Shown: positions 52,944 to 59,738 of the stretch, one piece after another
How the letters are laid out: every line of letters starts with the position of its first letter
How positions within the stretch are numbered: the stretch's first letter is position 1
From: a virus
Length of the DNA stretch: 64,000 nt
Virus record (IMG/VR): IMGVR_UViG_3300047462_000400
Location: 1 to 64,000 of that record
Strand: one strand, 5' to 3'
Position numbers and translations under genes: made by a program
Notes under the pieces: model-generated
Databases searched by the model: none
Told to the model about the DNA's origin: nothing
The model's input: only the letters and a program-made list of their open reading frames with translations

Positions 52944-53381
52944 ATGGAAGAATCCGAAGACTCCGTTGGCGCGACCGATCTCGCACGTCGGCTCCGCAGA
53001 GACGCAAAGAGCAAGGGGCTCGGCAGCCGATACTGGGCAGGCTGGAAGCTCCAGCTGACGTTCGGGCCGTACGAGAAGGTATTCGACGACGAGACGAAGA
53101 AGCTGGCGGACAACGTCGTCGACCAGGTGCTGGGTCCCCCGACGAATGATCCGGTCGCGAAGCAAGTGGTCAAGGAGCTGACCAAGGACCAGTGGCACCT
53201 CTCCGTGAGCTGGCGTGGGGGCTTCCCGATCGAATCCGGCAAGGTGCGGCTCAAGCTGCTCGTCGTCGCGCTGGGGGTGCCGGAGGACAAGCGCGAGGGG
53301 TTTCAGGTCGCGCGGGTCACGACGCCGAGCGGGCAGCCGAGCCCCCAGGTTACCCACTGGGTGTGGAAAGAGCCGTCGTGA
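52944..53381 (+). CDS. Hypothetical protein, 145 aa
   Basis: AGGAGGG precedes ATG 52944. RRLRRDAKSKGLGSRYWAGW, KLQLTFGPYEKVFDDETKKL and QWHLSVSWRGGFPIESGKVR: basic start, then alpha/beta. Coupled by GTGA to the next gene. No family was recognised. Confidence 0.6.
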   Translation: MEESEDSVGATDLARRLRRDAKSKGLGSRYWAGWKLQLTFGPYEKVFDDETKKLADNVVDQVLGPPTNDPVAKQVVKELTKDQWHLSVSWRGGFPIESGKVRLKLLVVALGVPEDKREGFQVARVTTPSGQPSPQVTHWVWKEPS

Positions 53382-53689
53382 GCGGTCGCAGCCGAGCCGC
53401 ACCGTGGTTTCGTGCACCGGGCGAGCGCTACGAGCTGGCCATCGCCCAGCACGAGTGGTCGAAGCGCAACCCGGATCGGGTGTTGTTCAAGGGTGGCACC
53501 TTCCGGATCCGCACGGAGCTTTTCAACTTCACGGATCTCGACCTCGGTCCGTGCTGCGAAAACTGTCATCGTGTGCAGGACGACGTGCGTGAGCGGATTG
53601 GAGCGGTCGTGGTCCAGAACGTGGTGCGGCTCCGCGCCAAGCTCTGCGACCGGTGTGCGAGCGCGTTGGAGGCGTCGAATGGAGCGTAA
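53378..53689 (+). CDS. Zinc-site protein, 103 aa
   Basis: CCENCHRVQDDVRERIGAVV and CDRCASALEAS form a two-pair Cys site 30 residues apart; the N-terminal part ELAIAQHEWSKRNPDRVLFK is helical. GTG start by overlap. Unknown role. Confidence 0.6.
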   Translation: MSGRSRAAPWFRAPGERYELAIAQHEWSKRNPDRVLFKGGTFRIRTELFNFTDLDLGPCCENCHRVQDDVRERIGAVVVQNVVRLRAKLCDRCASALEASNGA

Positions 53690-53909
53690 GCAAAAGACCA
53701 ACGGACCCCTCGAGCTGTTCGTCATCTACGAGCGGCCGAAGGACTACCCGGCGCACTTCGTGGTGCGCAGGTGGTTCGGGATGGAGCCCACGGAGGACTT
53801 CGCCATCGCCGACACGCTCGAGGCGGCGCGCAAAGAGCTCCCGCGCGGCCTCTACCGCATCCCCCGTCAACCCGGCGAGGACCCGGTCATCGCGGAGACG
53901 TGGGTATGA
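53679..53909 (+). CDS. Small alpha/beta protein, 76 aa
   Basis: LELFVIYERPKDYPAHFVVR, EPTEDFAIADTLEAARKELP and GLYRIPRQPGEDPVIAETWV. Resembles small phage proteins; overlaps the upstream gene by 11 bases and the next by ATGA. Confidence 0.6.
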   Translation: MERKQKTNGPLELFVIYERPKDYPAHFVVRRWFGMEPTEDFAIADTLEAARKELPRGLYRIPRQPGEDPVIAETWV

Positions 53910-54097
53910 TCACCAGGCTGCTCCATTGGCTCGCGCATGCGCTCGGCGTCCAGCGGACGCGCACGCGCTTTATCGATCTCGGCCGTGGCCACGAACACAT
54001 CATTCGTGAATGCGTCACATGCGGGCAGAGGGTGTCCGCGCCAGAGCACTCGCCTGGGTGCCCTCGGTGCGCCTGGGACATCGTAAGGCGCGCATGA
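53906..54097 (+). CDS. Zinc-ribbon microprotein, 63 aa
   Basis: ECVTCGQRVSAPEHSPGCPR CAW gives two CxxC knuckles; an amphipathic helix (LLHWLAHALGV) precedes it. ATGA both sides. Confidence 0.6.
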   Translation: MITRLLHWLAHALGVQRTRTRFIDLGRGHEHIIRECVTCGQRVSAPEHSPGCPRCAWDIVRRA

Positions 54098-54408
54098 GCG
54101 ACGAGGACGGTGGCCGTCATCTCAGTTCGGAGATCACGGCGGGCCTGCGCGTGTGCAAGAAAGCGCTAAAGAGCCTGCACCGCATCTTCGCGGAGGAGGA
54201 CAAGGCGAAACCGGGTAACCGACCGAACTTCGCGTTGTTCAACGCGGTCCGCGGCAGCATGCTGATCGCCGTGGGCTACCTGCACCACGCTACCGATGGG
54301 AGGCTCACGGACGAAACGTTCCGCGATACGCTGCATGCGCTACTCGACAAGGCAATCGAAGACTTCCAGTTCAATGAGCGTCGGCGCACGGCCGGGGAAT
54401 CTCAATGA
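54094..54408 (+). CDS. Helical protein, 104 aa
   Basis: ITAGLRVCKKALKSLHRIFA, NAVRGSMLIAVGYLHHATDG and RDTLHALLDKAIEDFQFNER; all-helical bundle. Unknown. Confidence 0.55.
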   Translation: MSDEDGGRHLSSEITAGLRVCKKALKSLHRIFAEEDKAKPGNRPNFALFNAVRGSMLIAVGYLHHATDGRLTDETFRDTLHALLDKAIEDFQFNERRRTAGESQ

Positions 54409-54647
54409 GCAATCGACGGACCCACCAGTTCGTGCTGCTGCTGAACGACTTCGAGCGGGATGCGCTCGACCGGGTCGTCGAGACGCAGGGCTTCCGGGAC
54501 GCCTCGGAGGCGCTTCGCTACCTCATTCGAAAAGCAGCCGATCCCGAGGGGGCCTACCTGCCTTGCCCTTCGTGCGGTGGAAGGACCGCCATCTGCTCCC
54601 CGGGCTGTCCAGAGGTCGAGCGCCGGAAGGCTGAGGCGGCATCGTGA
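54405..54647 (+). CDS. Ribbon-helix-helix-like protein with zinc tail, 80 aa
   Basis: HQFVLLLNDFERDALDRVVE and DASEALRYLIRKAADP resemble a DNA-binding ribbon-helix-helix unit; CPSCGGRTAICSPGC adds a zinc knuckle. An unusual pairing in so short a protein. Confidence 0.6.
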   Translation: MSNRRTHQFVLLLNDFERDALDRVVETQGFRDASEALRYLIRKAADPEGAYLPCPSCGGRTAICSPGCPEVERRKAEAAS

Positions 54648-54901
54648 CGGCGGGGCTCACTTACCAGTGCGTCAGCTGCGAGTCAGCGACCTTCCTCCAT
54701 CCCGCGGGTGAGGAGTCGAGCTGCGGAGCTATCAAGGGGTCGTGCGCGATCCTGTACCGCGCCGGTTGGCGCCCCGCGCAGGTGCGGGTCTCGCTGCAAG
54801 CCCCGGAGGGGCATCAGGATCAGCACCTTCTCACTCGTGGGGGGTGGGTGTGCCCGGAGTGTGTCGGACGGTTTGCGAAGCCCGAGGAGTGGCTGCGGTG
54901 A
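54644..54901 (+). CDS. Zinc-finger protein, 85 aa
   Basis: YQCVSCESATFLHPAGEESS and CGAIKGSC, then VCPECVGRF near the end; two Cys pairs about 65 residues apart. GTG start by overlap. Unknown role. Confidence 0.55.
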   Translation: MTAGLTYQCVSCESATFLHPAGEESSCGAIKGSCAILYRAGWRPAQVRVSLQAPEGHQDQHLLTRGGWVCPECVGRFAKPEEWLR

Positions 54902-55038
54902 GCTCGTACCGCGTGCCCGAGCGGGTGGCACCCGAGCCCGCGCCGTTCCTGCACCCGCGCGCGGAATGCCCGCTCTGCCATGTCTGCCCCAACCACCTGC
55001 TCCTCCACCGTGAGGACTGCCCATGGTGGCAGGCGTGA
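54898..55038 (+). CDS. Cys/His microprotein, 46 aa
   Basis: AECPLCHVCPNHLLLHREDC is a compact Cys/His cluster. GTG 54898 overlaps the upstream stop; its own stop overlaps a further GTG. Confidence 0.5.
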   Translation: MSSYRVPERVAPEPAPFLHPRAECPLCHVCPNHLLLHREDCPWWQA

Positions 55039-55094
55039 CGCGGTGCCTGACGAGGCCGGAGTTGACGCCCGCCGAGGGCGCGAGTAGAAAATGA
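55035..55094 (+). pseudogene. Gene start truncated by leader copy A, 19 codons
   Basis: GTG 55035 (GTGA) opens MTRCLTRPELTPAEGASRK and is stopped by the TGA inside TAGAAAATGA, the first bases of the leader repeat. It looks like the 5' end of a gene cut off when the cassette arrived. Confidence 0.45.
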
Positions 55095-55231
55095 ACGTTA
55101 TCCGCTTGACGCCCACGGCCCATGTGTTAGATTGATCGATGTCGGAAGGGGAAACGCTCCCGACAGACCACCACCAACCACCACGGAGTCTCCCATGATC
55201 ATCACCGCCAAGTTCGCTTCTGTCTGCCCCT
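55085..55231 (+). repeat. Promoter-leader cassette, copy A
   Basis: 147 bases starting TAGAAAATG: TTGACG (55106-55111), 16-base spacer, TAGATT (55128-55133) with TG extension, a hairpin-forming leader (TGTCGG...CCGACA with inner GGGA/TCCC), then GGAG and an ATG with 12 codons. Nearly identical (two differences) to copy C. Confidence 0.85.
55106..55133 (+). promoter_or_regulatory. Promoter of cassette copy A
   Basis: TTGACG, 16 bases, TGT-TAGATT: near-consensus -35 and an extended -10. Confidence 0.6.
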
Positions 55232-55233
55232 AG
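55195..55233 (+). pseudogene. 12-codon remnant of the copy-C gene
   Basis: MIITAKFASVCP then TAG. The codons are the same as the first 12 of the intact gene at 56435; the TAG is the first triplet of copy B. So copy A once drove that gene and was cut by recombination within the cassette. Confidence 0.7.
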
Positions 55234-55343
55234 AAAATGGACGGTATCCGCTTGACACCCACGGTTCATGTGTTAGATTGATTGATGTCGGAAGGGGAAA
55301 CGCTCCCGACAGACCACCACCAACCACCACGGAGTCTCCCATG
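55231..55343 (+). repeat. Promoter-leader cassette, copy B
   Basis: About six substitutions relative to copies A and C over 110 bases, including a better -35 (TTGACA). The leader hairpin and GGAG are unchanged. It drives the pentapeptide-repeat gene. Confidence 0.85.
55252..55279 (+). promoter_or_regulatory. Promoter of the pentapeptide-repeat gene (copy B)
   Basis: Perfect TTGACA, 16 bases, TGT-TAGATT. Confidence 0.7.
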
Positions 55344-56168
55344 ATCGGCAAGGCCATGATCGAAATCAAGCGTTGGGATACGGGCGCAGTCATCTACACC
55401 AGCGACGAGACCGAGATCGCGTATGCGCTGACCGAGGCGGTTCGCCAGGGCGCGGTCCTCACGGACGCGGACCTCACGGGCGCGGTCCTCACGGGCGCGG
55501 TCCTCAGGGCCGCGGTCCTCAGGGGCGCGGACCTCACGGACGCGGTCCTCACGGACGCGGACCTCACGGGCGCGGTCCTCAGGGGCGCGGACCTCACGGA
55601 CGCGGACCTCACGGGCGCGGTCCTCAGGGGCGCGGTCCTCAGGGGCGCGGTCCTCGCGGGCGCGGACCTCAGGGGCGCGGACCTCAGGGGCGCGGACCTC
55701 AGGGGCGCGGACCTCAGGGGCGCGGACCTCAGGGGCGCGGACCTCACGGACGCGGTCCTCACGGGCGCGGTCCTCGCGGGCGCGGACCTCAGGGGCGCGG
55801 TCCTCACGGACGCGGACCTCACGGGCGCGGTCCTCACGGACGCGGACCTCACTCCAATCCGCGACGACGTATGGTCCATCCTCGACGCGGCGCCCGCGGA
55901 GGTGCCGGCGCTTCTCGAGGCGCTGCGCGCTGGCCGATTCGACGGCTCGCATTACGAGGGCGAGTGCGCCTGCCTCGTCGGGACGCTCGCGAACGCGCGT
56001 AAGTGCGATTACGAGTCCATTCCGGGACTCGAGCCGGACTCAAATAGACCCGCCGAGCGCTGGGCACTTGCGATTCGCAAGGGGCATACGCCGGATAACA
56101 ACCCCGTCGCTGCGATTACGGCGAAGTGGGTGGAGGAGTGGATGGCGAAGAGGGAGGCTACGCCGTGA
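55341..56168 (+). CDS. Pentapeptide-repeat protein, 27 repeats, 275 aa
   Basis: After a 36-residue head (MIGKAMIEIKRWDTGAVIYT) come 27 uninterrupted A-(D/V)-L-x-G-type repeats (residues 37-171), which should form a right-handed quadrilateral beta-helix about seven coils long. The C-terminal part (DVWSILDAAPAEVPALLEAL, YEGECACLVGTLANARKCDY) is a conserved cap also seen on other phage pentapeptide proteins, as I recall. Some family members mimic DNA and inhibit gyrase; whether this one does is unknown. Expressed from its own copy of the leader cassette. Confidence 0.85.
   Translation: MIGKAMIEIKRWDTGAVIYTSDETEIAYALTEAVRQGAVLTDADLTGAVLTGAVLRAAVLRGADLTDAVLTDADLTGAVLRGADLTDADLTGAVLRGAVLRGAVLAGADLRGADLRGADLRGADLRGADLRGADLTDAVLTGAVLAGADLRGAVLTDADLTGAVLTDADLTPIRDDVWSILDAAPAEVPALLEALRAGRFDGSHYEGECACLVGTLANARKCDYESIPGLEPDSNRPAERWALAIRKGHTPDNNPVAAITAKWVEEWMAKREATP
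55449..55853 (+). repeat. 27 tandem copies of a 15-base unit
   Basis: Consensus GGCGCGG(A/T)CCTCA(C/G)G. Copies differ at only a few positions, including a run of five consecutive GADLR units. All six frames stay open through it, so the other frames here are artefacts. Near-identity implies recent expansion or ongoing homogenisation. Confidence 0.95.
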
Positions 56169-56218
56169 AACCGTCAGTATGCCCCGCCTGCGGATGCGCG
56201 ATCGACCGCATCCGATGA
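56165..56218 (+). CDS. 17-codon zinc-knuckle micro-ORF
   Basis: GTG 56165 overlaps the pentapeptide stop. MKPSVCPACGCAIDRIR has a CxxCxC knuckle, then the stop overlaps the next ATG. Real peptide or gene remnant cannot be decided. Confidence 0.35.
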   Translation: MKPSVCPACGCAIDRIR

Positions 56219-56334
56219 TGGAGGTGATCGAGTCGCTCGCGGACGTGATCGAGGCCAACGAAACGAAGCATGCCTATCCGGTTAGTTCCCATCGGCTATC
56301 CTTTCCGCGTGTTTGCGCGACCCGTAGAAAATGA
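56215..56334 (+). pseudogene. Gene start truncated by leader copy C, 39 codons
   Basis: MMEVIESLADVIEANETKHA is a plausible helical start, followed by unlike sequence and a stop inside TAGAAAATGA of copy C. Same pattern as before copies A and B. Confidence 0.45.
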
Positions 56335-56471
56335 ACGTTATCCGCTTGACGCCCACGGCCCATGTGTTAGATTGATCGATGTCGGAAGGGGAAACGCTCC
56401 CGACAGACCACCACCAGCCACCACGGAGTCTCCCATGATCATCACCGCCAAGTTCGCTTCCGTCTGCCCCT
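56325..56471 (+). repeat. Promoter-leader cassette, copy C
   Basis: Same layout as copy A; includes the first 12 codons of the intact downstream gene. Confidence 0.85.
56346..56373 (+). promoter_or_regulatory. Promoter of cassette copy C
   Basis: TTGACG, 16 bases, TGT-TAGATT. Confidence 0.6.
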
Positions 56472-56704
56472 GCTGTAACTCCCGCATCGTCCCCGGCAGC
56501 AAGGTCGAGTGGAGCCAGGGCAGCCGGGCCAAGCACACGGCCTGCTCGGGCGCGGTCGCCTCGACCATCTCGGCACGCCCCGCCGGACGACGCTACACGT
56601 CGTCGCGAGGGCGATGGAACGGCTGCTCGTGCGGCGCTCGCGAGATGCCGGATGGGTCGCTCAGCGCCAATGCTTGCGCCTCGTGTCGATTCGACAACGA
56701 GTGA
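56435..56704 (+). CDS. Zinc-binding phage protein, 89 aa
   Basis: MIITAKFASVCPCCNSRIVP then GSKVEWSQGSRAKHTACSG forms a first Cys/His site; GCSCGAREMPDGSLSANACA and SCRFDNE form a second. Similar two-site proteins occur in large phages. GGAG precedes ATG 56435. Its 5' end is duplicated upstream. Confidence 0.65.
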   Translation: MIITAKFASVCPCCNSRIVPGSKVEWSQGSRAKHTACSGAVASTISARPAGRRYTSSRGRWNGCSCGAREMPDGSLSANACASCRFDNE

Positions 56705-56776
56705 TTCGCTCGTCGCTTGCGGGGCCTCCAGACGGGGCCTCGCGGGCGGCAATCGAGCCGCGGAAAGACCACCACC

Positions 56777-57268
56777 ATGACCACCGACAAGATCAAGATC
56801 ACGATGTCCGAGCGCCGGCCCCTCACGATCGACCCGGAGCTTTGGCCCGTGATCGCGCAAGCCGATTGGTACAACGGGCAGCACGAATTTCAGGCCAACA
56901 CGATCCGTCGAATCAAGGTGCGTCAGCACGCCGACGGGCGCCGCATCGTCTACGGCTTTCAGCGGGCGGGGAACGGCGGGCAGCCCATCGGGACCCGCAA
57001 CCCGGAGGCCGGATTTCTTCTCGCGGCTGGCGCGGACGAGGACGAGACGATCCGCGCGATCCGTCGCGTCGGTGGCGTCATCGACGATGACGGACTGGCC
57101 GAGCAGTGCATTGGGGACCTGCCGGCCGAGGAGATTGACGGGGCTCCCGTCGGAGACGGCGTGGCGATCCCCGTCGAGAAGCTGACCATGCTGCTCGTGC
57201 AGGCAAGGCCGCACTGCCCACCGGACCTCCAGGCCGAGATCGTCGCCGCCATCAAGGACGCGCAGTAG
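56777..57268 (+). CDS. Hypothetical protein, 163 aa
   Basis: GGAAAG precedes ATG 56777. MTTDKIKITMSERRPLTIDP, ELWPVIAQADWYNGQHEFQA and RRIKVRQHADGRRIVYGFQR look like a compact beta domain; the C-terminal helical part ends DLQAEIVAAIKDAQ. Ends TAG immediately before the transposase ATG. Unknown function. Confidence 0.6.
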   Translation: MTTDKIKITMSERRPLTIDPELWPVIAQADWYNGQHEFQANTIRRIKVRQHADGRRIVYGFQRAGNGGQPIGTRNPEAGFLLAAGADEDETIRAIRRVGGVIDDDGLAEQCIGDLPAEEIDGAPVGDGVAIPVEKLTMLLVQARPHCPPDLQAEIVAAIKDAQ

Positions 57269-58303
57269 ATGGATCCCCGCGGCTTCCCGACCACGTTGCC
57301 CGAGTTTCAGCGGGTGTTTCCTGACGATCGCGCGTGCGCGACGTACCTGGAGCGCCTGCGATGGCCCGAGCAATTCGACTGCCCCAAGTGCGGGGTGGTC
57401 GGGGAGCCGTACCGCTTCGACGCGAGGCCCCACGTGCTCCGCTGTCGCTCGTGCAAGGCCGATGTATCGCTCCTTGCGGGCACGGTCATGCAGGCGAGCC
57501 ACACGCCGCTCTCGACCTGGTACTGGGCCGCGTACCTCGTCACGACGCAGACGCCCGGACAGAGCGCGCTCCAATTCCAGCGCCAGCTCGGGCTCACACG
57601 CTACGAGACGGCGTACATGATCCTCCAGAAGCTCCGCGCCGGCATGGTGCGGCCCGACCGCGACACGATCGGAGGAGAGCACCATGTCGAGGTCGACGAG
57701 ACGCTCGTCGGTGGTCGCAAGGGACGGCACCACAAGGTCTACGTGCTTGGCGCCGTCGAGGGCCGCATGCGCAAGACTGGCGAGCACGCGAGCGCGACGG
57801 GCCGTGAGCAGCACCGCGACGGCAAGCCGGTCAAGCGCCCGTACTATGCAGGCAGGCTGCGCCTCCAGCTCGTGAGCGACCGCCAGGCCGCGACGTGCGA
57901 GGGCTTCGTGCGCGAAAACGTCGCGCCGAAGACCAACGTGCGCACCGATGGATGGCAGGGATACGATCGACTCGGCGTCATGGGCTACGTGCACCGTCCG
58001 ATCGTGATGGCCGACCCCGCGATGAACGACGCGCACCTCCCGCTCATCCACCTCGTGTTTAGCAACCTCAAGGCGTGGATCCTTGGCACGCACCACGGCA
58101 CGAGCCAGCAGCACTTGCAGGCATACCTGAACGAGTATGCCTTTCGCTTCAATCGCCGGTTCTCCCCGATGACGGCGTTCAACTCGATCTTGGGGATCGG
58201 CATGAAGACGATCCCGCCGACGTACGCCGCGCTCTACTCGGGCCGCTGGCAGCATCCGGGTTCGCAGCCTCAAGATCCTCAGACGGAGATGCCGTTCGCA
58301 TGA
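57269..58303 (+). CDS. IS1595-family (ISXO2-like) DDE transposase
   Basis: The 344-residue chain has a zinc ribbon (Cys38, Cys41, Cys59, Cys62), an HTH-like stretch (LQFQRQLGLTRYETAYMILQ) and the catalytic core: Asp143 in VEVDETLVGG, Asp227 in VRTDGWQGYD, Asn266 in FSNLKAW and Glu289 in YLNEYAFRFNRR. The ATG abuts the upstream gene's stop. No terminal inverted repeats or target duplication could be found around it, so a complete IS is not claimed. Its 3' end overlaps an opposite-strand gene. Confidence 0.85.
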   Translation: MDPRGFPTTLPEFQRVFPDDRACATYLERLRWPEQFDCPKCGVVGEPYRFDARPHVLRCRSCKADVSLLAGTVMQASHTPLSTWYWAAYLVTTQTPGQSALQFQRQLGLTRYETAYMILQKLRAGMVRPDRDTIGGEHHVEVDETLVGGRKGRHHKVYVLGAVEGRMRKTGEHASATGREQHRDGKPVKRPYYAGRLRLQLVSDRQAATCEGFVRENVAPKTNVRTDGWQGYDRLGVMGYVHRPIVMADPAMNDAHLPLIHLVFSNLKAWILGTHHGTSQQHLQAYLNEYAFRFNRRFSPMTAFNSILGIGMKTIPPTYAALYSGRWQHPGSQPQDPQTEMPFA

Positions 58304-58508
58304 TGTCCGCCGGTACGACGTCGAGCAGGGCCGCGAGTCCCTCTGGTGTGACGAGCACCCCGCGTTCGGTGCGCTGCACATACCCTCGCTCGCCGAGCGG
58401 ACCGATGGCCCACGGATCGAGTGCGAAGACTGCTGCCGCGTCGCCCTCTGCGTACGCTTGGAGCATGCGCAGTTCGGGTGCGGTGAGGGGCTCGAAGAGA
58501 GTGGGCAT
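58179..58508 (-). CDS. Winged-helix-like protein, 3' end overlapping the transposase
   Basis: MPTLFEPLTAPELRMLQAYA, GPLGERGYVQRTERGVLVTP and EGLAALLDVVPADI form a plausible small HTH domain. The last 40 codons run antisense through the transposase gene and are Ser/Arg-rich, so insertion probably replaced the natural end. Start ATG 58508; no good ribosome site. Confidence 0.5.
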   Translation of the reverse strand: MPTLFEPLTAPELRMLQAYAEGDAAAVFALDPWAIGPLGERGYVQRTERGVLVTPEGLAALLDVVPADIMRTASPSEDLEAANPDAASGPSRARRTSAGSSSCRSPRSS

Positions 58509-58518
58509 GCGGGGCAAC

Positions 58519-59729
58519 CTACGTCAGCCATCGGTGCTCCGCACGGAGAAACGCGATGGGAGAAAACCGGATAGGCATGGTCTCAACGAGGCGGAGGCCG
58601 GCCATGACGATCGCCTGCGTGTCCTGCTCGGGCAGGGTCCCCTCTCCGAAGGTCCCGATGCGCTCCATGACGTTGGAGGCCCGCTCGCGCGCGCGGAACT
58701 TCCCGGTCCCCTCGAACTTCTTCCGGATGAGCCCTTGCTTGTTCTTGAGCGCAGAGAGGTTGTCCTTCGCCACGCGCTCGGCCAGCTGGTTGATGGAGTG
58801 GCTGACTTGCCAGTCGCGGAACCCGTCGCGGTTCGCGGTCAGGATCTCGATAGACGGCGCGGTCAGCTCCGCGATGATGAAGCCGGGTACCTCGCCGACG
58901 TACTTCTCGAACATGAAGAGCCCGCGCGCGCGGACGTAGATGTCGTTCTGCTTCTTGTCAGGGGGTCGTCCACCGGCTGCGGGCCACCTCGCGCGTGGAC
59001 GCGCATCTCGTTGGCACTCCGCCCACGCTCGCGCGCGAGCGGTTTCCAGTACCAAAACTGCTCGACGAAGTTGGCGACCCCGGTGCCGATGTTCGCGACC
59101 GGGTAGCTCGCGAGGAGGTTCCCCTCACGGCTCACCATGCGGAGTCGCCCCTTGCTGACCTCGACGCGCACGCCGAGAACCTTGTCGCGGTTCGCGATGA
59201 AGTCGTCGTTGGAGAGGAACGCTCCGTAGTGCTCCAGCGCTGCGTTCACGGCCGCGCGTTGCTCCGGAGTGATCCCCACCTTCGCGCGCGGCGCTTCCCG
59301 CGCCTGCACGCCCGGCAGCCGTTGCTGGTCGACCATGTCGCGGTGGACCTGCTCGACCTCGTCAGCGAGCCAGTTGACGATGGTCTGGTCCCGCGTCCGC
59401 TGGTTGAACCCATCGAAGAATGCTTGCCGCGCTTCCTTCGATGGATTGTCGCCGAGCTGGCTGCGGAGGTCCGCGTCGTGGATGTCCCGGGCGACGTCCC
59501 ACCGGAGCTGTTGCAGCATGTTCTTGGCGACCTGCTGGTAGTCACCCTTCGTCTCGAGCCGGATGACGCTGTTCGGGTCGCGCTGCCGCATCTCCTCGGC
59601 TTCGTGCATCTGGTCGCGGACCCATTCGAGGAAGTAGCTCCCCGCGAACTGCTCGTCCGCGTAGGCCGCACCGGCGGCTTCCGCTTGCTCGAGGGGATCG
59701 ACGGCGACCGGCTTCTTCTTGCGAGGCAT
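58519..59729 (-). pseudogene. Phage-type protein of about 400 aa with a one-base frameshift
   Basis: From ATG 59729 (MPRKKKPVAVDPLEQAEAAG) the helical protein runs through ADEQFAGSYFLEWVRDQMHE, RKEARQ-like coils and SNDDFIANRDKVLGVRVEVS to HARGGPQPVDDP. The sense then continues one frame over as DKKQNDIYVRARGLFMFEKY, VPGFIIAELTAPSIEILTAN and a helical tail ending in TAG. One extra G in the G5 run at 58961-58965 (plus strand) rejoins them. Function unknown; the homopolymer site makes sequencing error likely. Confidence 0.6.
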
Positions 59730-59738
59730 GAGGACTCC

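Noticed and set aside
55373-56002. Gly-Arg-Gly-Pro repeat frame and two minus-strand repeat frames
   Set aside because: All frames are open through the 15-base repeat; only the pentapeptide frame has a promoter, a ribosome site and sensible flanking domains.
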